From assembly GCF_934561735.1 (NCBI RefSeq), contig NZ_CAKTGT010000007.1, positions 1 through 64,000 of the forward strand: DNA of 64,000 bases, read 5' to 3'. The stretch comes from an uncultured Eubacterium sp. Its GTDB lineage: Bacteria; Bacillota; Clostridia; Oscillospirales; Acutalibacteraceae. The notes beneath the pieces are model-generated. The model did no database searches. It had not been told where the DNA came from and saw only the letters and a list, made by a program, of their open reading frames with translations. A program made the translations under genes and the position numbers. Below, piece by piece: positions 16,331-25,216 of the stretch. Within the stretch, counting starts at the first letter, position 1. The number at the start of each line of letters is the position of its first letter.

Positions 16331-16639
16331 GTGAAAGCAAAGAGTAATAAAATTAAAAGTAAGAAAAATGTAATTCTCGGTTTTGTTATTGCTGTTATTG
16401 TGGCGACTGTAGGATATTGCTCTTTTTGCCTTATTTCAAATGCGGCTGATATTAGCCGACTTAAAACCGAATCTCAGGAACTTAACACAAAGTATGAGCA
16501 ACAGATTGATGAAAACAAAAAAGTCAAGTCAATCCTCAATTCGGATAATAAAGATGAATATATCGAGCAAAAGGCTCGTGAAAAAGGATATGTAAAAGAC
16601 GGAGAGGTTGTTTATTACGACATCTCATCAAGTAAATAA
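16331..16639 (+). CDS. divIC: septum formation initiator family protein (DivIC/FtsL-like)
   Basis: 102 residues: short basic cytosolic N-terminus, one membrane helix (about 15-37), then a coiled coil (DISRLKTESQELNTKYEQQIDENKKV) and EYIEQKAREKGYVKDGEVVYYD, the DivIC signature end. It joins FtsB/FtsL-like complexes at the division septum. RBS TAGGAGGAG, start GTG at 16331. An upstream -10-like TATAAT (about 16291) suggests its own promoter. Confidence 0.88.
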   Translation: MKAKSNKIKSKKNVILGFVIAVIVATVGYCSFCLISNAADISRLKTESQELNTKYEQQIDENKKVKSILNSDNKDEYIEQKAREKGYVKDGEVVYYDISSSK

Positions 16640-16703
16640 AATCAATGCAAGGTGGTAGATGTTACGCCACCTTGTTTTTATGTGTAGCAAAAGGTGTAAA
16701 AAT

Positions 16704-17819
16704 ATGATGATGAAAATGGTTGCTACCTGCCTCCTCGGAATTGAGGGATTGGTAGCGGATGACTTAAAATCTATGGACGCACAAAATGTATGTGCTCAAA
16801 ACGGCAGGGTGTTTTTTGACGGCGACGAAACCATCCTTGCCCGTGCAAATATTTGGTCAAGGTATGCCGAGCGTATTCTTATCGTTGTTGATAAGTTTAC
16901 CGCGGTAACATTTGAAGAGTTGTTTCAAGCCGTTAAGGCTTTGCCGTGGAGCGAATTTATCGGTTCTGCCGATGAGTTTCCCGTAAAAGGCTTTTCGATT
17001 AATTCCACGCTTCATTCCGTTCCCGATTGTCAAAAGATAATTAAAAAGGCAATAGTTGAATCTTTAAAAGAAGATTATCATATTAATTGGTTTGAAGAAA
17101 GCGGACCCATCCATCAAATTCAGTTTTCAATTATGAAGGATGAAGTTACAATTATGCTCGACACATCGGGCAGGGGACTTCACAAAAGAGGCTATCGCCC
17201 TGTCGGCAATGACGCTCCTATCAGAGAAACTCTTGCCGCCGCAATGTGCCGACTCTCTCAGCTTCGCCACTATCACACAATGTATGACCCGTGCTGCGGA
17301 AGCGGAACGATTCTTATTGAGGGTGCAATGCTTGCAAATAATATCGCACCGGGTATTAATCGCAACTTTGATGTTGACCGTTGGGGCTTTGTTCCCGAAT
17401 CTGTTTGGATGAGCGAGCGAGAACGCTGTCACGATTTGATTAAAACCGATACCGATTTTGTCGCTTTCGGTTCTGATATTGACCCGCACGCAATTGAACT
17501 TACCGAAAAGAATGCGAAAAATATTAAGGTGGACAAGTTTATTCGTGCTTCCGTTTGTGATGTGGCAAAGTTTAATCCGACAACCGAAAAGGGCACACTT
17601 ATCACAAATCCTCCTTACGGCGAAAGAATGCTTGATATTCGCACTGCCGAAAAGCTGTATCGTGTTATGGGCGAAAAGTTTGTTCGCAGGCACGGTTGGA
17701 GTTACGGCATCATCTCTCCTGATGAGGAATTTGAAAAGTGCTTTGGCAGAAAAGCCGATAAACGCCGTAAACTGTATAACGGTATGATTAAGTGCCAATA
17801 CTATATGTTTTTTAAATAA
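16704..17819 (+). CDS. class I SAM-dependent RNA methyltransferase (THUMP, RlmL/YpsC type)
   Basis: 371 residues from 16704, chosen for AAGGTG at 16690-16695. N-terminal THUMP-type RNA-binding region (about 1-150), then a Rossmann methyltransferase: MYDPCCGSGTILIEGA (SAM-binding), FGSDIDPHAIEL, and the catalytic ITNPPYGERM, the NPPY motif of N-methyltransferases acting on guanine in 23S rRNA or tRNA. The likely product is m2G-modified rRNA (RlmL-like); the substrate site is not decidable from sequence. Confidence 0.88.
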   Translation: MMMKMVATCLLGIEGLVADDLKSMDAQNVCAQNGRVFFDGDETILARANIWSRYAERILIVVDKFTAVTFEELFQAVKALPWSEFIGSADEFPVKGFSINSTLHSVPDCQKIIKKAIVESLKEDYHINWFEESGPIHQIQFSIMKDEVTIMLDTSGRGLHKRGYRPVGNDAPIRETLAAAMCRLSQLRHYHTMYDPCCGSGTILIEGAMLANNIAPGINRNFDVDRWGFVPESVWMSERERCHDLIKTDTDFVAFGSDIDPHAIELTEKNAKNIKVDKFIRASVCDVAKFNPTTEKGTLITNPPYGERMLDIRTAEKLYRVMGEKFVRRHGWSYGIISPDEEFEKCFGRKADKRRKLYNGMIKCQYYMFFK

Positions 17820-17829
17820 TAATTATTTC

Positions 17830-17863
17830 GACTTCTCTTGCTATCAAGGGAAGTCATTTTGTT
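17830..17863 (+). terminator. intrinsic terminator
   Basis: GACTTCTCTTG/CAAGGGAAGTC stem with one wobble, loop CTAT, then ATTTTGTTT. Confidence 0.75.
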
Positions 17864-17957
17864 TGGTCGTGTGACGATTTTCGCCTGCTTTTTATTTATG
17901 CTTGAAGTATAATATGTTCTAAACATCGTATATTTTTTAAATAATTTATGAACCCTA

Positions 17958-17985
17958 TTGACATTTTTGAAAAAATTGCTAAAAT
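17958..17985 (+). promoter_or_regulatory. groESL promoter
   Basis: TTGACA (17958-17963) and TAAAAT (17980-17985), 16-base spacer, directly upstream of CIRCE. Confidence 0.75.
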
Positions 17986-17990
17986 ATATA

Positions 17991-18017
17991 TTAGCACTCA
18001 AAGATAAAGAGTGCTAA
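17991..18017 (+). promoter_or_regulatory. CIRCE operator (HrcA-binding)
   Basis: TTAGCACTC-N9-GAGTGCTAA, a perfect match to the CIRCE consensus, overlapping the expected transcription start of groESL. HrcA repressor is expected to bind here; hrcA is not in this window. Confidence 0.97.
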
Positions 18018-18052
18018 TACATAAAAGGAAATTTTTAATGAGGTGATATATT

Positions 18053-18325
18053 ATGACTATTAAGCCACTTGCAGACAGAGTTCTGCTCAAACAAGTAAAG
18101 GCTGAGGAAACAACTGCATCGGGTCTTATTCTTGCCGCTTCCGCACAGGAAAAGCCGGAGGTTAGCGAGGTTGTTGCAGTAGGTCCGGGCACAGAAAAAA
18201 ATCCTATGACCGTTAAAGTCGGCGACAAGGTTATTATCAGTAAGTATTCGGGAACACAGGTAAAGGTTGACGGTGAGGAATACACCATTACCGATATTAA
18301 AGAAGTTCTCGCAGTAGTAGAATAA
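18053..18325 (+). CDS. groES: co-chaperonin GroES
   Basis: 90 residues. IKPLADRVLLKQVKAEETTASGLIL holds the mobile loop that docks on GroEL, followed by VGPGTEKNPMTVKVGDKVIISKYSGTQVKVDGEEY. Forms the heptameric lid for GroEL. RBS GAGGTGAT. First gene of the CIRCE-controlled operon. Confidence 0.98.
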   Translation: MTIKPLADRVLLKQVKAEETTASGLILAASAQEKPEVSEVVAVGPGTEKNPMTVKVGDKVIISKYSGTQVKVDGEEYTITDIKEVLAVVE

Positions 18326-18343
18326 TTCAGGAGGGATTAAGCT

Positions 18344-19981
18344 ATGGCAAAAGATATAATTTATGGCGAAGAGGCCCGCAAGGCTCTTCAGGCAGGTATT
18401 GACAAACTTGCAAACACAGTAAAGATTACACTCGGCCCTAAGGGCAGAAATGTAGTTCTTGATAAAAAATACGGTTCACCGCTCATCACAAACGACGGCG
18501 TTACAATCGCAAAAGAAATCGAACTTGAAAACCCGTTTGAAAATATGGGCGCACAGCTCGTAAAGGAAGTTTCATCAAAGACAAATGATGATGCAGGTGA
18601 CGGCACAACAACAGCAACGCTTCTTGCTCAGGCTCTTGTCAGAGAGGGTATGAAGAATGTTGCCGCAGGTGCAAACCCAATGACCGTTAAAAACGGTATC
18701 AAGGGTGCTGTTGATGCAGTTGTTGATTCTGTAAAGGCTCAAAGCCGTGCAGTAAAGGACAATGCCGACATCGCAAGAGTTGCAACGGTTTCGGCTGCCG
18801 ATGAATATGTAGGCTCTCTTATCGCCGAAGCTATGGAAAAGGTAACTGCCGACGGCGTTATCACAATCGAGGAGTCAAAAACAGCCGAAACAACTTGCGA
18901 GGTTGTAGACGGTATGCAATTTGACCGTGGCTATATTTCACCTTATATGGTAACGGATACCGATAAGATGGAAGCTGTAATCGATGACGCAATGCTCCTT
19001 ATCACAGACAAGAAAATTTCAACAGTTCAGGATATTCTTCCTCTTCTTGAGAGTGTTCTCAAAGCAGGCAAAAAACTTGTTATCGTTGCGGAAGATGTTG
19101 AGGGCGAGGCTCTTCAAACAATCCTTCTTAACAAACTTCGTGGCACATTCACTTGCGTATGTGTAAAAGCTCCGGGCTTTGGCGACAGAAGAAAGGATAT
19201 GCTTCAGGATATCGCAATCCTTACAGGCGGTCAGGTAATCACTTCCGACCTCGGTCTTGAACTTAAGGATACAACTATGGCTATGCTCGGTCAGGCTCGT
19301 CAGGTTAAGGTTACAAAGGAAAATACTATTATCGTTGACGGTGCCGGCAACAGCGACGACATCAAGGCAAGAACTTCTCAAATCAAAACGGCTATTGAAA
19401 ATTCAACTTCTGATTTTGACAGAGAAAAACTTCAGGAAAGACTTGCAAAGATGGCAGGCGGTGTAGCAGTTATTAAGGTTGGTGCCGCTACCGAAACAGA
19501 AATGAAAGAAAAGAAGCTCCGTATCGAGGACGCTCTCGCGGCTACAAAGGCAGCAGTTGAAGAGGGTATTGTACCGGGTGGCGGTGTTGCTCTTATCAAC
19601 GCTATTCCTGCCGCACAGGCGCTTCTTGATACAGACGATGCAGATTACAAGACAGGCGTAAACATTGTTCTTAAGGCTCTTGAAGAACCTGTTCGTCAAA
19701 TCGCCGCAAACGCAGGTGAGGAAGGTTCCGTAATCGTTGATAAGATTAAGAACAGCCCTGCCGGCACAGGTTGCAACTTTGCAACAGGCGAATATGTTGA
19801 TATGATTGAAAACGGTATCGTAGACCCTGCAAAGGTTACCCGTTCCGCACTTCAAAATGCCGCTTCCGTTGCCTCAATGGTTCTCACAACAGAATCACTT
19901 GTAACGGATATCAAAGACCCTCAGGCAGATGCGGCACAGGCAGCAGCTATGGCAGCAGCATCACAGGGCGGTATGTATTAA
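18344..19981 (+). CDS. groEL: chaperonin GroEL
   Basis: 545 residues, full length. Motifs LGPKGRNVVLDKKYGSP, NDDAGDGTTTATLLAQ (ATP/Mg-binding Asp), and a C-terminal Gly/Met-rich GGMY tail, here shortened. Folds cytosolic proteins in a double ring with GroES. It begins 18 bases after groES with RBS CAGGAGGGA. Confidence 0.98.
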   Translation: MAKDIIYGEEARKALQAGIDKLANTVKITLGPKGRNVVLDKKYGSPLITNDGVTIAKEIELENPFENMGAQLVKEVSSKTNDDAGDGTTTATLLAQALVREGMKNVAAGANPMTVKNGIKGAVDAVVDSVKAQSRAVKDNADIARVATVSAADEYVGSLIAEAMEKVTADGVITIEESKTAETTCEVVDGMQFDRGYISPYMVTDTDKMEAVIDDAMLLITDKKISTVQDILPLLESVLKAGKKLVIVAEDVEGEALQTILLNKLRGTFTCVCVKAPGFGDRRKDMLQDIAILTGGQVITSDLGLELKDTTMAMLGQARQVKVTKENTIIVDGAGNSDDIKARTSQIKTAIENSTSDFDREKLQERLAKMAGGVAVIKVGAATETEMKEKKLRIEDALAATKAAVEEGIVPGGGVALINAIPAAQALLDTDDADYKTGVNIVLKALEEPVRQIAANAGEEGSVIVDKIKNSPAGTGCNFATGEYVDMIENGIVDPAKVTRSALQNAASVASMVLTTESLVTDIKDPQADAAQAAAMAAASQGGMY

Positions 19982-20015
19982 TTAAATTAACCAAATTTAC
20001 TCCATATGTTTTCAG

Positions 20016-20047
20016 ACTCTCTTGGGTTCGCCCAAGGGAGTTTTTTT
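20016..20047 (+). terminator. intrinsic terminator of groESL
   Basis: ACTCTCTTGGG-TTCG-CCCAAGGGAGT, 11 bp with one wobble and a stable tetraloop, then seven T. Confidence 0.9.
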
Positions 20048-20048
20048 G

Positions 20049-20077
20049 TTGACGAATTGTTAAAATAATGGTATAGT
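20049..20077 (+). promoter_or_regulatory. promoter of the GH29 gene
   Basis: TTGACG (20049-20054) and TATAGT (20072-20077), 17-base spacer. Confidence 0.6.
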
Positions 20078-20113
20078 TAAAGAGTATAAAATCAATTATG
20101 GTGGTATATTGCT

Positions 20114-21493
20114 ATGAATATGAAACTTGATAAAAACTGGACAACCGACAACAACGGCTTTGCCATTAATGATGAAGAAGTACAGAGATATATTTCCGTT
20201 GTGCCTACTCCGAGTCAGGTAAGACTTCAGGACAAGCCTTTTTATGGCTTTTTCCATTTTGGTATGAACACGGCTAATGACAGAGAGTGGGGTTGCGGAA
20301 GCGAAGTCGCTTCGAATTTCGATATTACAAAAATTAAGCCGGAACAATGGGTAAAAACCGTTAAGGCGGCAGGTATGACAGGCGTTATCCTCACCTGCAA
20401 GCACCATGACGGCTTCTGTCTTTGGAATACCGGTACAACCGATTTTAATGTTATGAACAGCCCTATGGGCAAGGACATTGTAAAAGCTGTGTCGGATGAA
20501 TGCCACAAGCAGGGTATTGAATTCGGTGTCTATCTTTCACCGTGGGATATGCACGAGCCGACTTACGGCACAGAGCAGTACAACGATTATTTTATTCGTC
20601 AGCTTACCGAACTTTGCGGTAATTACGGCGAACTTTTCGAGGTTTGGTTTGACGGTGCAAAGGGTGCAAACGCAAAAGCCTTTACATACGATTGGCAAAG
20701 ATATTACAAACTTATCCGCACAATGCAACCCAATGCAAATATTGCTATCTGCGGTGAGGATATTCGCTGGGTAGGTAACGAAGCCGGTAAGGCAAGAAAA
20801 AATGAATATTCCGTTGTTCCGGCTTCTCTCAAACAATGCGAAGCTATTGAAAAGAACAGCCAAAATGCAGAGGGTGATGCCGCAAGACTTCAAAAGGTAG
20901 ATACTATGGATGAGGATTTGGGCTCAAGAAAAATTCTCAAGAGCAATGCGTTTCTTTCTTGGTATCCTGCCGAGGTTGATGTTTCAATCCGTAAGGGTTG
21001 GTTCTATCATAAAAAGGATGACAAAACCGTTAAAAGTGCAAGACGACTTTTCAATATTTATCTCAAATCTGTCGGTAACAACTGTACCCTTCTTCTTAAT
21101 GTTCCGCCAACGGATAAGGGTGTTATCTGTTCAAAGGATGTAAGAGCACTTAAAGCTCTCGGTGAAAAAATCAACGGTATTACAGAAAATCCTGTTTTGG
21201 AGCAGAAAATCGGCGAACTCAAACAAGATCAAGGCTATCTTGAATTTAACTTTGATTCCGCAAAGAAGCTTAAATATTTTGTAATCAGCGAAGATTTGAC
21301 CTGTTCGCAGAGAATAGAAAAATTCGACCTTTATCTTAAAAAGCCTAACGGCGGTTACAAGCGTGCTTATCAGGGCACTATCGTCGGTGCAAAGAAAATC
21401 GTTAAGCTTAACAAAAAGGCAACCGGTGCAGTTCTTGTTATCCGTCAAAGCCGTTCAACTCCGCACATCAAGCAAATCGGATTCTATGAATAA
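20114..21493 (+). CDS. alpha-L-fucosidase (GH29), cytosolic
   Basis: 459 residues, no signal peptide. The GH29 fold is shown by FHFGMNTANDREWG, TCKHHDGFCLWNT (substrate-binding His-His-Asp) and FEVWFDGAKG, whose Asp180 is the predicted nucleophile. A C-terminal beta-sandwich (about 360-459) contains YFVISEDLTCSQRIEKFDLYLKK. It would remove alpha-L-fucose from imported or intracellular oligosaccharides. The neighbouring GH38 and transporter genes support glycan use. RBS is weak (GGTGG). Monocistronic. Confidence 0.88.
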   Translation: MNMKLDKNWTTDNNGFAINDEEVQRYISVVPTPSQVRLQDKPFYGFFHFGMNTANDREWGCGSEVASNFDITKIKPEQWVKTVKAAGMTGVILTCKHHDGFCLWNTGTTDFNVMNSPMGKDIVKAVSDECHKQGIEFGVYLSPWDMHEPTYGTEQYNDYFIRQLTELCGNYGELFEVWFDGAKGANAKAFTYDWQRYYKLIRTMQPNANIAICGEDIRWVGNEAGKARKNEYSVVPASLKQCEAIEKNSQNAEGDAARLQKVDTMDEDLGSRKILKSNAFLSWYPAEVDVSIRKGWFYHKKDDKTVKSARRLFNIYLKSVGNNCTLLLNVPPTDKGVICSKDVRALKALGEKINGITENPVLEQKIGELKQDQGYLEFNFDSAKKLKYFVISEDLTCSQRIEKFDLYLKKPNGGYKRAYQGTIVGAKKIVKLNKKATGAVLVIRQSRSTPHIKQIGFYE

Positions 21494-21507
21494 AACATTC
21501 GTTATCG

Positions 21508-21536
21508 ACGGCTCTCTTATGTAAAGGGAGCCGTTT
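21508..21536 (+). terminator. terminator-like hairpin after GH29
   Basis: ACGGCTCTCTT/AAGGGAGCCGT stem with one G-T pair and a 5-base loop; short TTT tail. Confidence 0.6.
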
Positions 21537-21589
21537 GCACTTTGTGCGGAAAAAATAATATTTTGTAGGTTATCAAAGGAGTTATATCA

Positions 21590-22297
21590 ATGCAACTTCA
21601 ACAAATAATTAACGAAAGCAATAATATAGTCTTTTTCGGCGGTGCAGGTGTGTCTACCGAAAGCGGTATACCCGATTTTCGTTCCGTAGACGGTTTGTAC
21701 AATCAAAAATATGATTATCCGCCCGAGGAAATTTTGAGCCATACTTTCTTTAATGCTCACACCGAATACTTTTATGATTTTTACAGAGATAAAATGCTTG
21801 CACTTGATGCTGAGCCGAATGCCGCTCATTTAAAACTTGCCGAACTTGAAAAAGCAGGTAAGTTATCGGCTGTTGTAACACAGAATATCGACGGACTTCA
21901 TCAAAAGGCAGGCAGTAAAAATGTGTTTGAACTTCATGGAAGCGTGCACAGAAATTACTGTACAAGCTGTCATAAGTTTTATAATGCCGAATATATTAAA
22001 AGCAGTAAGGGTGTTCCGAAATGCAATTGCGGTGGAATTATTAAACCCGATGTTGTGCTTTATGAGGAAGGTCTTGACGATAATACCGTAAGCGGAGCAA
22101 TTAATGCTATAAAAAATGCGGATTGCCTGATTGTTGCCGGTACTTCTCTAAATGTTTATCCCGCTGCAGGATTTATCAGATATTTTTGCGGCAAATATTT
22201 TGTTCTCATCAATCGTGACCCTACTCCTGCCGATTCAATGGCTGATTTGGTTATTCACGACAAGGTTGGCAAGGTTTTATCTGCAATCAATGTTTAA
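21590..22297 (+). CDS. cobB: NAD-dependent protein deacylase (sirtuin, Sir2)
   Basis: 235 residues. NAD-binding GAGVSTESGIPDFRS, TQNIDGLHQKAG, the catalytic His in FELHGSVHRNYC, and a four-Cys zinc site (CTSC...CNCGG), ending with GTSLNVYPAAGF. Removes acyl groups from lysines using NAD. RBS AAAGGAG. Followed by a palindromic repeat rather than a clear terminator. Confidence 0.92.
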   Translation: MQLQQIINESNNIVFFGGAGVSTESGIPDFRSVDGLYNQKYDYPPEEILSHTFFNAHTEYFYDFYRDKMLALDAEPNAAHLKLAELEKAGKLSAVVTQNIDGLHQKAGSKNVFELHGSVHRNYCTSCHKFYNAEYIKSSKGVPKCNCGGIIKPDVVLYEEGLDDNTVSGAINAIKNADCLIVAGTSLNVYPAAGFIRYFCGKYFVLINRDPTPADSMADLVIHDKVGKVLSAINV

Positions 22298-22313
22298 CCG
22301 ACCTTATAGAACC

Positions 22314-22363
22314 GTAGGGGAAGATATTATCTTCCCGCAGCGAATATCGTTCGCTTCTATAAA
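22314..22363 (+). repeat. intergenic palindromic repeat (TAGGGG family)
   Basis: GGGGAAGATATTATCTTCCC palindrome preceded by CCGTA and followed by GCAGCGAATATCGTTCGC. Same architecture as copies at 5881, 31871 and 31946, with different but compensating arm bases. Confidence 0.7.
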
Positions 22364-22465
22364 TTGCTTTTATATTTTGGTTATACATCAAAATTATCTT
22401 TTGTTTTCTCATTTTTTTACATAAAATATTCAACTTGTATAAATTTTTTACTTTTTATTTTATTT

Positions 22466-22496
22466 TCTTGTATTTATTTACAAGATGTGTTATCAT
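22466..22496 (+). promoter_or_regulatory. promoter with inverted repeat for the GPH transporter
   Basis: TTGTAT (22468-22473) and TATCAT (22491-22496), 17-base spacer. TCTTGTA-N6-TACAAGA (22466-22485) is a perfect 7-bp inverted repeat over the -35, a candidate operator for a sugar-responsive repressor (inference). Confidence 0.5.
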
Positions 22497-22527
22497 AATG
22501 GAAGTATTTGTAAAGGAGTAAATTTAT

Positions 22528-25092
22528 ATGGCTGAAAAAACACAGCTTTCCGGTAAAGTTAAAGGCTTGCTTGATCAAGTTAAATATTACTGGAAAAAGC
22601 CTGCAAAGGGCAGATATATGTCCTTTAAGGAAATTGCCTCATACGCCTTCGGCGGTATAGGTGCTTATTTAATCGTTTGTATGAGCTACCCTTGTATTTT
22701 GGGTGCTACAAACGTATTCTTGTCCGGTACAATCGGTATCGGTCTTACCGATATGTACATTATGTACGTTATCGCAATTTTGTCGGGTATTCCGCTTACG
22801 GGTCTTCGTGCCAATATCGTAGATAATACCCGTAACAAAGCAGGTAAGTATCGACCTTATCTGTTAAGAATGGGTATCCCTTGCTCAATTATATTTGTAG
22901 CAATGGTATGGTTCCCGTATGACAAACTTCACCTTGTTGTCGGTGACGGTCAAGTGTTTGGTAAGAGCAGTGAATATATCGCAAAGTGTGCGGTTATTCT
23001 TGCATTTAACATTGCACTTCAATTCTTCTACAACTTCTTCTATGATGCTTATGAAAACCTTATTCATGTACTTTCTCCAAACTCACAGGAACGTGCCGAT
23101 GTAGCATCAATTAAGAGTGTAATTTATTCGTTCGGTCCAACCGTATATAACCTTATCATTCCTCTTATTGCTGCAATGCTTAAGACAAACCAAACAGATA
23201 TTAAGGTTTACAGAATTGCTTTCCCTGTTATCGGTGTTATCGGTACACTTCTTGTATTTATTGTTTACGCAAACACTCAGGAAAAGATTATTCAGGCTAA
23301 AACTCACGTTATTCAGATTAAATTTACAGACGCACTTCGTGAAGTTGCAAAGAACAAGTATTTCTGGATTATTTCGCTTGCTACATGGATCGGCTTCCTT
23401 GAAACAGCGTATTCCAACATTCTTTATTGGCTTTGTAACTACGGCGGTGCCTGCTCGCAGGGTACATATGCAATCATAACCGCCGTCTACGGCAACGCCT
23501 CCCTTTGGGGTATGCTCCTTGCTCCGCTTTGTATCAGAAAATGGGGTAAGAAAAAGGTTCAGATTGTTACAAACCTTTTCAACATTATGTTCATTCTTTG
23601 TATGTATCCGTTCTTCCACAGTTCTGCCGGTTCGGACGGTAACATAAGAAACTATGTAATTTGGGCAGTTCTTGCATGTCTTTACCTCAACGGTATTGTC
23701 GGTGCGTTTGCTCATATTCTTAACCCATCAATTCAAGCCGATATTCGTGACTATCAGCAGTACAAGACAGGTGAGCGTATCGACGGTATGTTCGCAGCAG
23801 TTGCCGCTATCGGCAGTGTTATTACTCTTATTACTGCCGGTGTTCTTCCTGCACTTCAGGAAAAATACGGTATGACCGCTGTTATGGCACAAAAAGTTAC
23901 AGGTGATTCCGGACTTATGTCAAGAATTCTTCCGGGTTCACAGCAAACAATCGGTCAAATGCTTTCAGACCAACTTGCAAGCGGTCAAAACAATTTCACA
24001 AACCCATCATCGGCTCTTTATAATGTAGACGGTATTTTGTTGCCGCTTCTTCGTGTTTTGGTTCTTGTTGCCGCTGTAGGTGCAACACTCAATGTTATTC
24101 CGTTCTTCTTCTACGATTTAACAGAAAAGAAGCAAAAGTCATATGTTCGTGTTCTTAAGGTTCGTGCCGTATTCGAGGACTATGGCAACAACGCTATGAA
24201 GGATAAGGATATTGTTGAAATGATTGACCTTGTTAACAACGCCAAGGAAATGGCAGTTGCAACACCAAAGGTTGTTGATAAGTCATCATATAAGGGCATA
24301 TCCGACAAGGCAGAGCGTAAAGCAGCTAAAAAAGCATACAGAGAAGCTCTTGAATTTAACGAAGAAATTGAAGTTTCAAAGTTCGTTGTAGATGAGCTTA
24401 ACAAATTTAATTCCGAACTCGGCAAGCATAAGCTTGAAGCTTACAATAAGATTTATGAAGCAGGTCTTGACGGTATCAAAAATACTTCTCTTGAAGAAGC
24501 AAAGTCACAGCTTGCACAGGCAAAGGCTATGCCAAAGAACACCGAAGAAGAAAAAGAAATCAGAAAGTTCTATATCGAACTTGCAAAAACTCAAATTTCG
24601 GCTGTTAAGGCTTATAACAAGTACTTCGGTTCTGTTAATGAATTCAAGGAACTCGGCTTTGAAACTATTGAACAGTATTTCAATAAGGAAGACGAGCTTG
24701 ACGAAAAGATTGAAGAACTTGCAAAACTCAGCCATATTGCAAGAAAAGATAAGGATTCTGCAGAAGTTTCAAGACTTAAAGCAGAAATTAAAAAGTATTC
24801 CGAAGAGCGTAAGGAAGTTCGCAAACTTTCAAAGGCAGAAATGGATAAGCACGCACAGTTCAACCGTGCCGCAAAGCCGTATGTTGATGCTAAAAAGTGC
24901 TTGACTCAGCAGGAAAACTTCTCTCACTTTGACGAAATCGCTGCTCAGTATGATATCGCTAAGGAAAATGTAGCAATTGCAGAAAAGGCAGAAGCTGAAG
25001 AAGAAGCAAAGCGTCTTGAAGAAGAAAAGGCAGAACTTGAACGCCGCAAGGCAGAAAAGGCTGCTAAGAAAGCCGCTAAAAAGAATAAATAA
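22528..25092 (+). CDS. MFS/GPH-type sugar transporter with long charged C-terminal extension
   Basis: 854 residues. Residues about 30-540 are a polytopic transporter of the glycoside-pentoside-hexuronide:cation symporter type, seen in GIPLTGLRANIVDNTRNKAGKYRPYLLR and in the later NPSIQADIRDYQQYKTGERIDGMF. Residues about 540-854 are hydrophilic, Lys/Glu/Ala-rich and predicted coiled coil, ending in a Lys/Ala-rich stretch (AEKAAKKAAKKNK). Ordinary GPH carriers are 450-500 residues, and the tail does not resemble the IIA domain of LacS. The transported substrate is unknown; nearby GH29 and GH38 suggest oligosaccharides. The tail could anchor a partner or a scaffold in the cytosol (inference). 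Confidence 0.8.
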   Translation: MAEKTQLSGKVKGLLDQVKYYWKKPAKGRYMSFKEIASYAFGGIGAYLIVCMSYPCILGATNVFLSGTIGIGLTDMYIMYVIAILSGIPLTGLRANIVDNTRNKAGKYRPYLLRMGIPCSIIFVAMVWFPYDKLHLVVGDGQVFGKSSEYIAKCAVILAFNIALQFFYNFFYDAYENLIHVLSPNSQERADVASIKSVIYSFGPTVYNLIIPLIAAMLKTNQTDIKVYRIAFPVIGVIGTLLVFIVYANTQEKIIQAKTHVIQIKFTDALREVAKNKYFWIISLATWIGFLETAYSNILYWLCNYGGACSQGTYAIITAVYGNASLWGMLLAPLCIRKWGKKKVQIVTNLFNIMFILCMYPFFHSSAGSDGNIRNYVIWAVLACLYLNGIVGAFAHILNPSIQADIRDYQQYKTGERIDGMFAAVAAIGSVITLITAGVLPALQEKYGMTAVMAQKVTGDSGLMSRILPGSQQTIGQMLSDQLASGQNNFTNPSSALYNVDGILLPLLRVLVLVAAVGATLNVIPFFFYDLTEKKQKSYVRVLKVRAVFEDYGNNAMKDKDIVEMIDLVNNAKEMAVATPKVVDKSSYKGISDKAERKAAKKAYREALEFNEEIEVSKFVVDELNKFNSELGKHKLEAYNKIYEAGLDGIKNTSLEEAKSQLAQAKAMPKNTEEEKEIRKFYIELAKTQISAVKAYNKYFGSVNEFKELGFETIEQYFNKEDELDEKIEELAKLSHIARKDKDSAEVSRLKAEIKKYSEERKEVRKLSKAEMDKHAQFNRAAKPYVDAKKCLTQQENFSHFDEIAAQYDIAKENVAIAEKAEAEEEAKRLEEEKAELERRKAEKAAKKAAKKNK

Positions 25093-25108
25093 TTTATTAT
25101 TAATGCAA

Positions 25109-25137
25109 AAAAGAGGTAGACCTGTCTACCTCTTTTG
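25109..25137 (+). terminator. intrinsic terminator
   Basis: A perfect 12-bp stem AAAAGAGGTAGA/TCTACCTCTTTT with loop CCTG. Confidence 0.85.
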
Positions 25138-25216
25138 TTGTATAATAAGCCTGTTAAGTTTGTATTTGCCGTTAATTAAAGTGCAGATTTAACAGCAAAC
25201 AGGTATGGAGGACATT

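Noticed and set aside
17127..17798. 223-codon open frame on the minus strand
   Set aside because: Antisense to the RNA methyltransferase, which has complete motifs.
25205..25216. ATG at 25205 as start of the sugar mutase
   Set aside because: This ATG overlaps the GGAGG that serves the ATG at 25217.
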